Assembly: GCA_018340805.1 (NCBI GenBank)
Contig: JACMZG010001914.1
Span: forward strand, 7,115,249-7,179,248
DNA length: 64,000 nucleotides
Direction of reading: 5' to 3'
DNA from: Microvelia longipes
Lineage: Eukaryota; Arthropoda; Insecta; Hemiptera; Veliidae
Shown here: one piece after another, positions 1 through 11,620 of the stretch
Numbering within the stretch: position 1 is the stretch's first letter
Layout of the letters: each line of letters begins with the position of its first letter
The notes under the pieces: generated by a model
Told to the model about the DNA's origin: nothing
Databases searched by the model: none
Seen by the model: the letters and a program-made list of their open reading frames with translations, nothing else
Position numbers and translations under genes: made by a program

Positions 1-289
1 CAAAGATAGATATAAAATTGATTTATGTACCTAGTATAGGGTTAAGACTAGGTACATAAACACTTGATGATAACAGACAGACCACACACATTCAGATAGA
101 CAACTTTGCAAAAACTACTTACAATGTCTTAGAAATACCTGACGTGGAAAATTCGTGTATGATCCCGAATTCATATTTGTTTTTTAAAAACAATAGTTTT
201 TGTTCCAATGAGAAAAAGTTAAAAAGTTTTGGCCCAGTATTGTCTTTTATTGAGTTTAACTTATTTAAAATAAAAAAAACGAACGCCTT
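1..289 (+). repeat. Partial copy of dispersed repeat A
   Basis: Bases about 61-155 match the core of a dispersed sequence, repeat A, seen seven more times in this window: a GATGATAACAGACA motif, a CA-rich stretch, a CAACTTTG motif and a degenerate version of the ACACCTGAAACGGATAA block. This copy breaks off near 160 and the remainder up to 289 is plain AT-rich DNA. No coding potential is visible. Family assignment rests on comparison with the copies at 60530-60790 and 61545-61850. Confidence 0.6.
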
Positions 290-1141
290 ATTACTCTACT
301 TTTGGTGTGTCCACACTTCATATTTGTTACTTATATTTGCTTACTTCCTCATATTACTCTACTTTTGGTGTTTCCACACTTCATATTTGTTACTTATATT
401 TGCTTACTTCTTCATATTACTTTACTTTTGGTGTTTCCACACTTCATATTTGTTACATATATTTGCTTACTTCCTCATATTACTCTACTTGTGGTGTTTC
501 CACACTTCATATTTGTTACTTATATTTGCTTCCTTCCTCATATTACTCTACTTTTGGTGTTTCCACACTTGATATTTTTTGTTACTTATATTTGATTACT
601 TCCTCATATTACTCTAAACTCATATTTTGTTACTTATATTTGCTTACTTCCTCATATTACTCTAAACTCATATTTGTTACTTATATTTGCTTACTACCAC
701 ATATTACTCTAAACTCATATTTGTTACTTATATTTGCTTACTACCACATATTACTCTAAACTCATATTTGTTACTTATATTTGCTTACTACCACATATTA
801 CTCTAAACTCATATTTGTTACTTATATTTAAAAAAAATGTTTGATCACTTGAATCAAATGAATGTTGCTTACTTCCTCATATTACTCTACTTTTGGTGTT
901 TCCACACTTGATATTTTTTGTTACTTATATTTGATTACTTCCTCATATTACTCTAAACTCATATTTGTTACTTTATTTGCTTACTCCTATATTACTCTAA
1001 CTCATATTTGTTACTTATATTTGCTTACTACCACATATTACTCTAAACTCATATTTGTTACTTATATTTAAAAAAAATGTTTGATCACTTGAATCAAATG
1101 AATGTTGCTTACTTCCTCATATTACTCTAAACTCATATTTG
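290..1141. repeat. Minisatellite, 63 bp and 47 bp unit forms, with 240 bp higher-order duplication
   Basis: The first five units repeat exactly every 63 bp: the CCACACTT motif recurs at 311, 374, 437, 500 and 563. Later units lack a 16 bp block around CTTTTGGTGTTTCCACA and repeat every 47 bp (AAACTCA at 664, 711, 758, 805). A ~240 bp segment containing TTGATCACTTGAATCAA is then duplicated (841 and 1081). Because 63 is a multiple of three, all forward frames stay open for up to 150 codons; those frames are an artefact of periodicity, not genes. Confidence 0.95.
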
Positions 1142-1439
1142 CTTTATTAATACATCGTCCTTGGGGAAGAAGATAAGAGTGCAAAAGGACTGAGTTTTAA
1201 AACAGTTTTAAAACGTCTATAGAAGCAGAGAACTTTATACCTTTTCACTAGGGCCACTAATTCGCTCTACATTTTATAACATCCATGATAGTTTTACACA
1301 GTCTAGACTTTTAATGACTAGTGTTATATGAATGCCTTTTGAAGAAAACAGGAATTAAAACACGTAACAATACTTTTTTATTTGCCTTGACATTTCTAGA
1401 AGATTCAAACTTTTAGAAATTCGCTAAAACATCTTTATG

Positions 1440-1441
<2 letters not shown>

Positions 1442-1523
<82 letters not shown>

Positions 1524-1624
1524 ATATACATATATATATATACATGTATATATACACATATATATACATATATATACATATATATATACATATATATATA
1601 CATATATATATATATATTATATAT

Positions 1625-1656
<32 letters not shown>

Positions 1657-1662
1657 ATATAT
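1442..1662. repeat. (AT)n / (ATACAT)n microsatellite
   Basis: About 220 bp of uninterrupted alternating AT followed by ATAC/ATGT-containing variants. Open frames on both strands here (Ile-Tyr repeats) are artefacts. The region downstream to 2012 is AT-rich single-copy-looking DNA with no recognised feature. Confidence 0.97.
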
Positions 1663-2012
1663 TCCTGATCAGGCTTCCTTCCAAAAATCTACAAAATCTA
1701 CCTCCCCCCACTCCATGACCCCAATCACCTAAGCTCATTTTTTCTATGCAAATTCGCTAAAACATTTAAAAGATGACGTTGATTTATTTAAAAAATAATT
1801 ATAATATTATAACTAATTTATAATTTTATAACTGAATTTTTAACGTCTTTTAGATAGATTGCAGCGCTAAATGCGGCCATGTTATAATTTTACAGCACTT
1901 TTGAAAGCCGACTATATAAATGTTTACTTTATCTCCCTATGATGTAATATATCTTTTCCCTTCTAGGATGTAATAGAATTTTTTCAATACAGTTGTGGTG
2001 TAATGAAAATAC

Positions 2013-2180
2013 CATGTTTAATAAAAATCACTAGAATTAAAAACAATAGATATATTGTCAACTACAAACGTTTCAAAAACGAAGTATAAACAAACCGGTT
2101 TCGAAAGTCATCATTAGAGCTGATTGCACATCTAATTACATATCTGTTGTTTTTAATTCTTGTATTTTTTATTAAACATG
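2013..2180. repeat. Short foldback (MITE-like) element, 41 bp imperfect arms
   Basis: Bases 2013-2053 are the imperfect reverse complement of 2140-2180; both outer ends read CATGTTTAATAAAAA. The 86 bp interior contains AAACCGGTTTCGAAAG followed by TCATCATTA, a motif arrangement also common in Penelope-like elements. No target duplication could be assigned. Non-autonomous and non-coding. Confidence 0.75.
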
Positions 2181-3340
2181 TTGAGTTTATACCACAAAAT
2201 CTCTGTCAAAACAGCTACTGATGTAATAAAGATCTTCGTTAAGAAAAAAATAGTTTTCATCTATATTATTTAGAATGTATTATTCTAAATTAAATAGAAT
2301 CTATAACTTGTTTGTATTTCACATCCTACCTCTGAGAAATTATTTATGTGTAACTAATGAAATTCAGAAAGATTTTAATTTTAACTTATTCTAGAAGAAT
2401 AAAAAAAATAAGAAGAAAGCTAATTAAATCCAACAAAGTTTTATATCGAAAGAAAAAAATATTAACTAAATAACATGATTTTATTAGTTTATTGCTAAGT
2501 TTAAGAGAAAAAACTTTTACTTTGAACTGAAATATAATTATTAATTTTTTAAAGAATACTCTGGGTAAAGTAAAAAGTATAACGAAAAAAATGTAGTTCA
2601 TATTAATTTGAACTGTTTAAGAAGATATACTTTTTTAGTAAATAAGATTTTGTTAGAGGTCTTAACTTTTGTATTGTATTAAAGTTTATGATTATTTTTT
2701 TAGAAAAAATATTAGAAGTAAAATCTCGCGTAGTAGAAAAAGGTTTAGTTATACAAAGGAAACGAAGTTTCTTTTGTTCATCCCGAGAGATGAAAAGGAG
2801 GTGAAAACTGACTCTTTTTTTTTGAAGAAGTTATTAAAGTTTTTGGCACGATGGGTCTTAGAGTTAGGGGCAAAGTATTAACTTTAGCTAGGGGCAATGT
2901 TAAGCCAATGTTGGGGCAAAGTTAGCTGTTGAATACAACTACTCCTTGTTTTCTCTTTTTTGAAGACCTTTTGATATTTTCCCAAGCAAGTGATATCTTT
3001 TCAAAGTTTATCGTGTCCTTTTTCAAAAGAGTTGTCTTTGTAATTTTAAACGTAGGGTCTCTTTGTTGAAGTCCTTTTCTGGAAGGTATGTCTCGTATCA
3101 AAGGAACATATTGACATCACGTCGAGTTTATTTGATCAAACGGTTTCTGGCTGAATTGAAATGGAATTTTTATTGATAAAATTCAAATAAATGACTTTTT
3201 TAAATTACATTTTATATTTTACAGTGATATTCTTATCGAATTTAACTAATGTTTAAATTAACTCTTGCTTTATATTCGGTTAAAGAAACATTAAACATTT
3301 TTAATTTAATTTGTATTTTACTTTAATTTGTTGTGTGTTA
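2181..3340. other. AT-rich intronic DNA, nothing recognised
   Basis: Frames of about 70 codons at 2386-2601 (minus) and 2669-2881 (plus) are low-complexity and carry no known motif. Three loose copies of a GGGGCAAAGTT-like motif lie at 2868-2930. No splice-flanked coding segment is visible. Confidence 0.6.
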
Positions 3341-3400
3341 CCGGGGACCGCTAGCTCAGTGGTAGAACCCTCGACCAATGGGGGGTTCAAATACAGCCGG
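3341..3400 (+). other. Truncated tRNA-like sequence (Pol III A and B boxes)
   Basis: TAGCTCAGTGG at 3352-3362 is an exact consensus A box and GGTTCAAATAC at 3384-3394 is a good B box. Their spacing, 32 bases, is too short for an intact tRNA: the anticodon and variable region is compressed and the D stem is mispaired. This is a tRNA pseudogene or a SINE head. It abuts, in antisense, the 3' end of the LINE remnant that follows. It is unlikely to yield a functional tRNA. Confidence 0.6.
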
Positions 3401-3775
3401 AGAAGGACGCCTTATAAAAGGTATTAGTAGTAGTAGTAACAAGGGTGGGAAGGCATAAGCCAGGCAAACAAGCCACGTCGGGCTCTTTTTGTCAACCCCG
3501 TGCCAGACCAGCCACCCTGGACTACAGAGCCTCAAATCTGCTGGGGAATCTCCCAAATCTTTTGGCAAAGATAGAGACATCCCCCCACCGAACGGTCCTA
3601 AGATCTTCCTCATGACTTGGAATCTTAACCATCCATACGCCTCACACTCTCCTAAGTAATGGAAAGCTGCATCCTTCTCTTCCAGACACTTGGGGGAAAT
3701 TGAGTTATTAGCCAAACCTAGTTTCTGAAGGTGATAATTAAAATGGTAGTGACCAGTTAAGATCCCAACCATCAT
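3356..3775 (-). pseudogene. LINE (non-LTR retrotransposon) 3' end: RNase H and C-terminal remnant
   Basis: The minus-strand frame starts with an MMVGILTGHYHFNYHLQKLG segment and continues with a Cys/His pattern (KCLEE...FHYLGEC) and a WLRF...MRKILG block. This is the layout found at the end of RNase H-bearing Jockey/R1-type LINE ORF2 proteins (TGH..L..HL..+G, then C...E...H.L..C). Only the C-terminal ~100 residues remain; reverse transcriptase and endonuclease are absent, so this is a 5'-truncated dead insertion. The element's 3' end is marked by a short (TAG)n run at 3424-3438; the open frame then runs on into flanking DNA. A second, shorter copy of the 3' end lies at 63485-63600. Confidence 0.75.
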
Positions 3776-3919
3776 ACTTAATCAGTGGCGGTTAAGGCTC
3801 TGAAGCCATCTTAACTTTGCAGAGTTATAAAAGGTATAGTTCGTATAGTTTTTCTCAGAAGGTCTTTGGCTGTTCACCATTGAATTCACGTATACAGGCA
3901 CGCGGGGTTCATGTTCAAA

Positions 3920-4290
3920 ATAGTTCAAGTACAATCGGACATGGCTCAGGCTCAACTAAACATGGTTCGGGTTCATATTCAACCTGAAAATCTGAAACAT
4001 GATTAGTTAAATCTAAACCTTGTACAATTGAATCTGAAACATGATCGGTTGAACCTAAACCATGTACACTTAAATCTGAAACATGTTTGGTTGAACCTAA
4101 ACCTTGTACAATTGAACCTGAATTATGTTCGTTTGACCCAGAACGATGTTCGGTTGAACCTAAATCTCGTTGGACTTGAACTCGAACCATGTTTGGTTGA
4201 ACACAAACCATGTTTGGTGAAACACCATGTTTGATTAAACACAAACCATGTTTATTTAAAAACAAACCATGTTTGGTTGAACATAAACCC
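3920..4290. repeat. 24 bp minisatellite (GGTTGAACCTAAACCATGTT-like)
   Basis: Roughly fifteen diverged units of about 24 bp (variants 21-27 bp), each with a GTTGAAC and an AACCATG motif. As 24 is a multiple of three, both strands stay open (116 codons minus, 68 plus) with an 8-residue period. The flanks carry matching GTTCA/TGAAC motifs near 3905 and 4310. Non-coding. Confidence 0.9.
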
Positions 4291-4739
4291 CTGGTGCCTG
4301 TATGCGTGGGTTCAATGGTGCATTACCAAACTCGCGGTGCACCAACTTTTATAATTGTCACTAAATTATAAAACGTAAATTGTGAGATCACATTCCTATA
4401 CTAATAAGTAAAGACAAAAAAATACGCATCTGTGTTAATAACCTCTTATCAGGTATTAAATCTCAGAGTAGAAAAAAAGTGAGGCTTGAATTGAAAGGAG
4501 AATAACGAAGTTATAAAATAATTTTCAAATCAGTAATAAATAAAGAAACAATTAAGTTGTATTTGTTACAAAAAAAAATACTTGGGGTGGATTTTTTTCT
4601 ATAAAATGATTTCACAAATTCTTCTTGCTTCATTTATTTCTTCCTTCCTTATTGAAAATTAAAAGAAAAATATAGGGTCCTAATTTTTATCTTTTGAATG
4701 ATAATAAATAAGTTATATTTATATTGTACATACTTAGTA
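4291..4739. other. AT-rich DNA, nothing recognised
   Basis: No repeat family shared with the rest of the window and no splice-flanked coding segment is visible here. Confidence 0.5.
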
Positions 4740-5035
4740 GAGAGGTAAAAAAATTGGGTACGGGATACCTCGGAACTTTTCCTCATCACATAGGATTCTT
4801 TAAGCTTATCCTCCCAGCTTCGGACTCGCTTAGCTCGTCCTCAGATCATACAATTCGGCAAATTTATACTGCAAAATATCTTAGGACTCGATACGATGAT
4901 AACAGACACACAAATACAGACAAACAACTTTGTGGAAACCAATCAGGAGGCTTTGAAAACACCTGAAACGGATAATGCCGGTTTTATCCTGGTTTCGAAT
5001 TTTTTGGCAAACACACTACTTTTCATATGGTGTTA
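4740..5035 (+). repeat. 5S-SINE body (reverse orientation) joined to repeat A
   Basis: Bases 4751-4895 match the body of the 5S-derived SINE in reverse (GGTACGGGATACCTCGGAA, then the CTCATCCTCC and GCTCGTCCTCAG motifs). They run directly into repeat A at 4896 (GATGATAACAGACACACA, ACACCTGAAACGGATAA, GCAAACACA). The 5S-like head is missing, deleted at the junction near 4890. The forward frames here are shadows. Confidence 0.75.
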
Positions 5036-6320
5036 TAACTTCAGTTTCGCTATTCAATCGAAATTCCTTCTTCTACATGATTATAATTTGATGATAGCGT
5101 GGGAAAATAATGCCAGGGAGCCAATGAGGATAGTCCTAGGTGTTAACCCACTCCCACAAATCTATATTGGGCCAATAGTTTTTTAGTTTCTTAACAATAT
5201 TTCTCCACGATGTCAATTGATTATAACCGTGTGCTATACTATAACCGTTTCTATGTCAGATTTCTGTTTTCCTAGTCGCCAGTGTTTTGTCTTTAACAGA
5301 CATAAATAAAGTAGATCGAGTATAATTTTATATTTACCAATGAATACTAAATCTAAAGAAAACTAAACATGTTTATCTATTTATAATTAAACATTATACA
5401 TATAATACAAATAATAATGCAAAATTATTAAAACTATAGATACTCCAAAAAGAAAATTGATCGAACTACAGCCATTCATCGATCACCCACGTTGGGATCA
5501 TCTTTGAGGACAAAAAGAGAAGTTAATCAAGCAATTAATAATACAGCTAAACAATCAATGATTTCATGAGTTTAGTAAGAGGTATTGTAAAAAGCTTTAT
5601 TTACTATTAAAAAAAACTAAAAAAAAAGGATCTACTATATAAATGTTAAGATTTTTATTTAAATTTTCAAACAGCAGATTAGGGATTTTCCGAGTCTTGT
5701 TTCGTATTAAATTTCCTCATTTTTACTATTAAATATTTCACTCAAACAATCCATCCCTTTGAACACAACTACATATTATATTTTCCTTGTCTTTTATTTA
5801 AGGCCTATTTTATTATAATATTTTCTTAGAAGCCCCTTGAGATATAAGCTGTACTTTCCTTTATGATCGTGACCCAGTGGAAAATTCTTTTTCCCTTTTG
5901 ATACATTCATCTTTGATCCAGGAAATATTTCTTCGAAAAGCTCCTTTTTACTTTTTTTCCTGGATCCATTTTTTACCATAGTTTGTACACTATAGAGATC
6001 CTTTAGTATCTTGAATGAAAATAATGGTTGGCAGATAATGGCATAGAATGGTTTAGAATAATAATGTTTATGTTGTGGTAACGTAATTTTTATTATTGTA
6101 ATATCATAGAAAAAGATCTATTATAGGTCTTATACATAAAGTTACACAAAGAAAATTCAAAACATACATAGATTAATCATACATAATACACTTCATCCAT
6201 TTTTAAGTAACTAGTCTTGTTAGTGGTTATAAAAGTAAAACTAGGCTTTCCGCATATTATGTGTTTTCATATGTATTTGAAACATATGCTACTGTAATTT
6301 TGTTTTGTTTATTTGATTAT
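5036..6320. other. AT-rich intronic DNA, nothing recognised
   Basis: About 1.3 kb with no tandem array, no shared repeat and no coding segment that I can support. The 61-codon minus frame at 5794-5979 is Lys-rich and low-complexity. Confidence 0.5.
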
Positions 6321-6405
6321 ATTGATAGTCAAAGGTGGCCAGGTTACTTTTTCGATGTTTTAAAATTCAACCACTAAGGCCCCTCTAGCAATATAGCTCT
6401 ATGAC
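6321..6405 (-). repeat. Fragment of dispersed repeat D
   Basis: In reverse complement this stretch (GAGGGGCCTTA, then AAAAAGTAACCTGGCCACCTT) aligns with 21473-21530. It is a third fragment of the family also seen at 37265-37440. Confidence 0.6.
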
Positions 6406-6699
6406 TATAACTACTCGTATATTACGTTTCAGATGTAGATTTAAACAAAGGGGTAATGTTTGGAACATATAAGCGGCAGAAAAATTTTTGGAGCGATTTA
6501 AAGTTTAATGCTGACATTAATGAACACTCATTCGTGTTCTTTATCGGGAAAAATGTTAAAAAACGAAAAACCATTCAATTAAGTTGAAATTCGGCTCTAG
6601 TGTGTTTTTTGTTCCATTGAATAAACAATTATATAAAGTTTTATTTAAAATTCTTTGCTGGTATACACGTTTTTTGCCAGTTCATAGAGCAATCATTTT

Positions 6700-6850
6700 G
6701 TCAATTTTATAGAGCATAATCAAGGGTGGTTAGTAGGTGGATGGGTGACCGATTGGATTGCCAACGATATATTTTGTCTTTGCGAAGCGAGTCCGTTGAT
6801 ATTATAAATTTATATATTATTATGTCATCACTGACCGTTGTTCAAGACTC
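6700..6850 (+). repeat. 5S rRNA-derived SINE, diverged copy
   Basis: GTGGTTAGTAGGTGGATGGG at 6726-6745, followed by TGACCG, matches the 5S rRNA internal promoter region (GGTTAGTACTTGGATGGGTGACCG in typical 5S genes). A GCGAAGCGAGTCCG motif from the SINE body follows at 6782-6795. The rest is diverged. The copy reads in the sense orientation on the plus strand. Confidence 0.6.
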
Positions 6851-8008
6851 AGCAAAAATTTAAAACATTTCACGTATCAATGTGGAATATGATATGGGTG
6901 TACGATATGAGACCAACAAATGGGGAAATTTGTATCATATTTTCAGCATTAGGTAAATTAATATCGAATTACATAAATACCATCGAATTTCCATGACCAC
7001 GAATTTTCCAGTAAAATTACTCTGATAATGTTTTAAATTGATAAAAAAAATTTGACGCAAACAGTATGCTCGGTTTATTTTCTCTTATGAGCGTTCTTCT
7101 AAAATAAACTTTTGTCAAAAATAAATTAATTTTATTTTAATTAACCCTAAAGAGTAATGGTGTTTAAAATTTGCATAAGTATTTAAATTGCATGAAAAAG
7201 TTTCAGTTTTTTTTTTAGTCTGTGAGAGGGAAAACTAAATGAAAACTCTGTTTACTATTCCTTCATTCAATACATGCATAACTATACAATGAAAAGAGAG
7301 AAAAATATGCTAAAAATAAAACTAAAACGATTTTCTAGCTGAAATGTAAGGGACGAAGAAAAAATAGAACAAGTTTGAAAAAAATTAAATTAACTCTTCC
7401 AAAAAATAAATAAAAAAAAACAACCGTTGAGTGGATGAATATTCATGACGGTGGATAACAAAAGAGACTGAATTCTCCTCTCCTACCTACTTGATAGCAC
7501 TGACATAGCGTGGTGGCAAACCTAGCCCTACCAGCTATGGGTATTTTTCGGTAAAATTGGTTATCGCTTCGCTGCAATCTCAGCTCAATATGGAATAAAA
7601 ACTTGGATATAAGTTAACGATATTGGTCCAGTATTCTAATCTATTTTCATATTATACGTTTTTTATTTAAAATAAGTTTTTATGGGTGAATATTGTATTT
7701 TTAATGTGTAGTTTTTTTCTGGGTAGCCCCTAATAAAAAAATTCCTCGAAATCAAAATGTTTTATTTTTGAATATTGAAGGTATTTTTATTTATCTAATT
7801 GACCTAGGGTCAAAGTTCTTGTTTTTACTCGATTGTGCTTTTCCCAATCATTTTTTGATTAGGTATACCGTGGGCATGTACAAAAAGTATTGTTTAATAA
7901 TTAATTATAATGAACTGAGAGAAATCTTAATTAGGAAAAATTATAATGAATACAACAGTCCAAGTTTTTTTTAGATTAATTTATTTCATCAAAGCTTTTT
8001 CATTCCGA
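6851..8008. other. AT-rich DNA, nothing recognised
   Basis: No recognised gene. The short frame at 7768-7974 is low-complexity. A slightly GC-richer patch at 7485-7600 matches nothing else in the window. Confidence 0.5.
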
Positions 8009-8062
8009 TGTGGTAAGGAAAATTTCCGATGTACCCCGTATCCAAATTGTTTTAATTATGAC
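8009..8062 (+). repeat. 5S-SINE tail fragment
   Basis: GATGTGGTAAGGAAAATTTC followed by CGATGTACCCCGTATCCAA reproduces the tail of the 5S-SINE body, as at 51030-51065 and 63158-63190. The head and middle are missing. Confidence 0.55.
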
Positions 8063-8224
8063 TGGGGGAAAACTAAGTTTTTTTGGCAATTTTTTTTGCG
8101 GGACAAATGTTACCAAAAGGAGAGAGAAATTTACGCGAAATTCAGCGAGTCTTAGTGCATTTACGCACGAAGACAGCGGTCTGTCAACAGTGTTGGACTC
8201 AGGGGCAACTGAACTGAGGCAGTG

Positions 8225-8275
8225 AGTGAGTTAGTTTTACTTGGTATGAGGCATACCAAGTAAAACTAACTCACT
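8225..8275. repeat. Perfect 24 bp hairpin, 3-base loop
   Basis: Bases 8225-8248 and 8252-8275 are exact reverse complements separated by AGG. The stem starts AGTGAGTTAGTTTTACTTGG. It is not part of any recognised repeat. It could be a minimal foldback insertion or the product of a template-switch event. Confidence 0.95.
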
Positions 8276-9045
8276 CCGCGAAACCCCTTGATCCTAGCCT
8301 GGAACTGCTTTTAACTTTACTTCAGGCAATGTAGACCTAGTTAGAGTGTAGAAAGTGGTATCATACAGTGGCTTTAATAGACAATGTTTCCTAATTTTTA
8401 TCTTGGCAACACTGAAAAAGTCATTCTTTCGTTTTAAATGAAAATAATTAAGTTTCAAACAAATATTTCATTACGAAATACTACATTAATCTCTAGGGTT
8501 TTGTTGTAATTAGAGCTTCTTAACTTCATTAGTAAAAGGTAATGTCTCGTATTGTTTATATTCTATGACCTCACCTCAAATAAATCGACACTAGTTATAC
8601 AAGAATACCTTGGTTCTATATTTGGCAGATGTTTCCTAAAAAATAATTTTATCTCGACTCGAAATAATGTTCTAAATAATTAACAAATAAATAAGTACTT
8701 ATAAATAAGAAATTATTATAAAATTTTCTTAAAAAACTTGGATTATCATAAAGTTATTTTTAATAGAAAATAAAAAGTCCCTAAGTAAGAAGTTTGATCG
8801 AATGCTTCTTAATAAATTCCCCTCCCCACCCCCTGGAAAATACTGCAAGTTGATGACACAGCTAATAATGGTATGTTAACACGACAAACGTGTAAAGCAT
8901 GATTTAAATAGTTTGACGAATGAATAAAGCTATTGATAAAATTGACTCTGTAAGATTGATGGCAGACATTTTAAGAAAATGTGATTTTTCATTTTTATTC
9001 ATAATCTTAAATAGTTTTAAGTGTCATAGCTTTTATCAAACTTTA
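8276..9045. other. AT-rich DNA, nothing recognised
   Basis: No recognised repeat, RNA gene or exon. The frame at 8920-9195 is open mainly because it enters the microsatellite that follows. Confidence 0.5.
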
Positions 9046-9087
9046 TACACTCACAGATACACTCATCCCCCCACACAAACACACACA

Positions 9088-9127
<40 letters not shown>

Positions 9128-9162
9128 TATATTATATATATATATATAATATATATATTAAA
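9046..9162. repeat. (CA)n then (AT)n microsatellite
   Basis: A CA-rich tract at 9046-9090 passes directly into alternating AT up to 9162. Confidence 0.9.
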
Positions 9163-10424
9163 TGTACAAAATGTTGTGCAATGCTAAATTCATAATGACA
9201 TTTTACTCGAAACCCATTCCTGGTAAAATGACATATTGATTGATAGGTGAAGATCCCGATTTATTTTGTCGCATTTCATATCATGCGACCGCCTTTGCTG
9301 AGTAATCGAAAATTGAGTGAAAACTAAGTAAAATTTTAGTAAATTTATTCAATCCATTTAAAACTAGAATAATAGTCCAAGAGTTCATGACAAAATGTGA
9401 GTGAGAGGATCTAAAGGTTTGATCCCTTAAAGAGAGCATACTTGGTGTTCTAATTTGGACTCTACCAGTTTGCCACCACAGATTGGGTGCTATTGCCTGC
9501 AATACCATTTTTTAAAGTGACCAAAATGATCAAATATTGACTGATGAGACTTATAATAAAACTCTTGAAATTCAGTTTTGCTTGGTGTAAATATATTACT
9601 ACAGTTAGTCTGCCACCTTATTAATTGGCCTCTTACTTTGCTGAACGAGGTCACAATGTTCCAAAAAAGGCCCTATTTTGACTGAGGGATTTTAGTATGA
9701 TAATAAAGTGTATTATTCTGTAACCTCTGTATATTAAAGCCTTGGTAGTCTACCATCTCAGTTCGTTGCCGTTTGTGTTGCAGACGTATCCCACATTTCC
9801 ATAAAAATACTCCCAATTTTTACTGACGTGTGCCAGAGCAATATTTTGCCAGGTGATTTTGCTTAATTAATCTAAATAAACACTAGTATGCCGCTTCGGG
9901 CAGAGGCCAATTACCTGACAGACCGGAACTAAGATTTTCAATACAAAAACCAAATTTTGACCCTAACGTCCTACTATAAAAATATAGTAAATTAATTCTG
10001 CCAATTGTACTAAGTACATAATCTCTCACCGTAGATGGAATCCAATTAGACGTCGATGCCGAGTCAATGTCCTGACAGTTTTCACTGAAAAGTAGCATGA
10101 TTTCGACTGAAAAGGTCTTCCAGATCATAAAATAAAATTTATAATCATAAATTCTGTTACACATAAATATTATTTAGCACCAAGTCCACCAGTCTACTGC
10201 AGGATCATTTGGCTGGCAGATTTTGCGCAAAATGTGATGCAAAAGTAACAAAACTTCAGCAGGAAATATAATTTTCAGTATTTTTCTTAGTATACTTAAT
10301 TATAAACAACTAATTTGTCAGTTTAAGAAGTAGTCATTTGGTCGTCCGATGAAGCTTTAAATGACCCAAAGAAGGACACGTTTTTTAACTGAAGAGTCCA
10401 CAACTGAAACATTTTGTAATTATC
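9163..10424. other. Unassigned DNA, somewhat less AT-rich
   Basis: The minus frames at 9281-9508 (75 codons) and 9883-10164 (93 codons) have mixed composition, but neither begins or ends at convincing splice sites and neither shows a motif I recognise. It may be an old unrecognised repeat. No function is proposed. Confidence 0.4.
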
Positions 10425-10525
10425 TCTGCTAACCGGAACTCTAAGCCAGAAGTTGATTGTTAAGCACGGAAAAACGCAATGTAATTCGCTGAGTATGCGG
10501 ATCACCACGGCAAACTTTTTGTGAT
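10425..10525 (-). repeat. Repeat C (tRNA-like) partial copy
   Basis: TTGTTAAGCACGGAAAAACG, then ATTCGCTGAGTATGCGGATC and ACCACGGCA, match the repeat C unit in reverse (GCACGGAAACACGC, ATTCGCCCGACATGCGG, ACCACCGCG). It is more diverged than the copies at 14735-15145 and 33330-34258. Confidence 0.7.
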
Positions 10526-11299
10526 ATAAGTACTATATTCTTTATCTTTGATTAGTCAAATAGTTTGTATTGGTTTACTAGCCGTAGGTGAAATTTAATA
10601 TTCAACAGGAATAATGGTTTAAACCTCTAGTAATATCTTCTTCGAAGCGTGGCCGAAGGTCCTTGTTATGTTTTAGATTTATTTATTCCTGAAATGAAAA
10701 CGTTCATTTTAAATTAAAGGAAAAAAAAAGAAAAGAAATCTATAGCAATAAAAAGCCTGTATTTTGTATTCGGTACGTGTCTTATTGGTTACGCCATATG
10801 AATTTCACTAAAACCATTTTCTTTAAACTTTTCCAACGCGGATTCCTTTTTTGTAATTTTTGGTTGAGGGTAAATTTTTGGGACTGAAAAATAAAGAGGC
10901 AGATGTTAAATTAAACATGTATTCAGAGGAAGGGTTATAGGTTTTTGTGAGAGGCCTCGTGCTCCTAAAGGTTTTGTAAGAGACCGGTTTGTTTTCCCCA
11001 TGTGCTTCGCTTGTGTTGTCGCAGACTGTGACGGAATCAGGGCTCAAAATTTACATATAGAGCAGTAACTCCTTACCATTTTTTAAATCTAGACCCTTTA
11101 CTCTATTTTTTAAAACCTTCTTTGAGGTAGGTTATAGTTTTGCTTTCATATCTCCCATTACAGCAGAGGGAAGGATTATAATATAGAAAATTAAATTCTT
11201 CTCTTATGGCCATCAGCCAAGGGGGATTAAACACTTTGCAAAATTCAAAGACCTACGAAGCGAGTTTACGAGACGATGTAGGTTCAAAACCTTACTGAA
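10526..11299. other. AT-rich DNA, possible weak B box
   Basis: GTAGGTTCAAAACCT at 11279-11293 resembles a Pol III B box, but no A box at a suitable distance is convincing. The 74-codon minus frame at 10823-11047 has no recognised motif. Confidence 0.4.
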
Positions 11300-11620
11300 G
11301 ATTTGATAATTATATGGCAAAATTATAAATAATTAAAAATACGTCCTTTTTTTATTATTAAATATGATGAAAATTCAGTAGTTACATGGTAAAATACATA
11401 TAGGCGTTTGGCAGGTAACAAAACCTAACGCAAATATGCTAATTAGATAAAAAAAATTACATGCAATTACAAATAAGATTCTTTTCTATTACTAATCATA
11501 CTGAAAATTAGGTAATAACATGGCAAAATGCAAATAGTCTTTTGACAACAAATCAACCTACTGTAAATTTGTTAATTTTTTGCCAAATTACATACGATTA
11601 CGAATTGGTTTTTTTTTTGT
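11300..11620. repeat. Diverged tandem repeat, about 130 bp unit
   Basis: Two to three old units share a GAAAATT(C/A)AGTA block, an ACATGG(C/T)AAAAT block and a CAAATA block at roughly 130 bp spacing (for example 11365-11400 and 11500-11540). Confidence 0.6.

Noticed and set aside
144..1071. Overlapping plus-strand frames of 69-150 codons
   Set aside because: Generated by a 63 bp (multiple of three) repeat; all three frames are open and no conserved protein is suggested.
3341..3400. Functional tRNA gene
   Set aside because: A-to-B box spacing is only 32 bases and the cloverleaf arms do not pair, so only a tRNA-like remnant is supported.
3915..4265. 116-codon minus-strand frame with Ser/Gly/His repeats
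   Set aside because: It is the 24 bp minisatellite read in frame; the plus strand is open over the same DNA.
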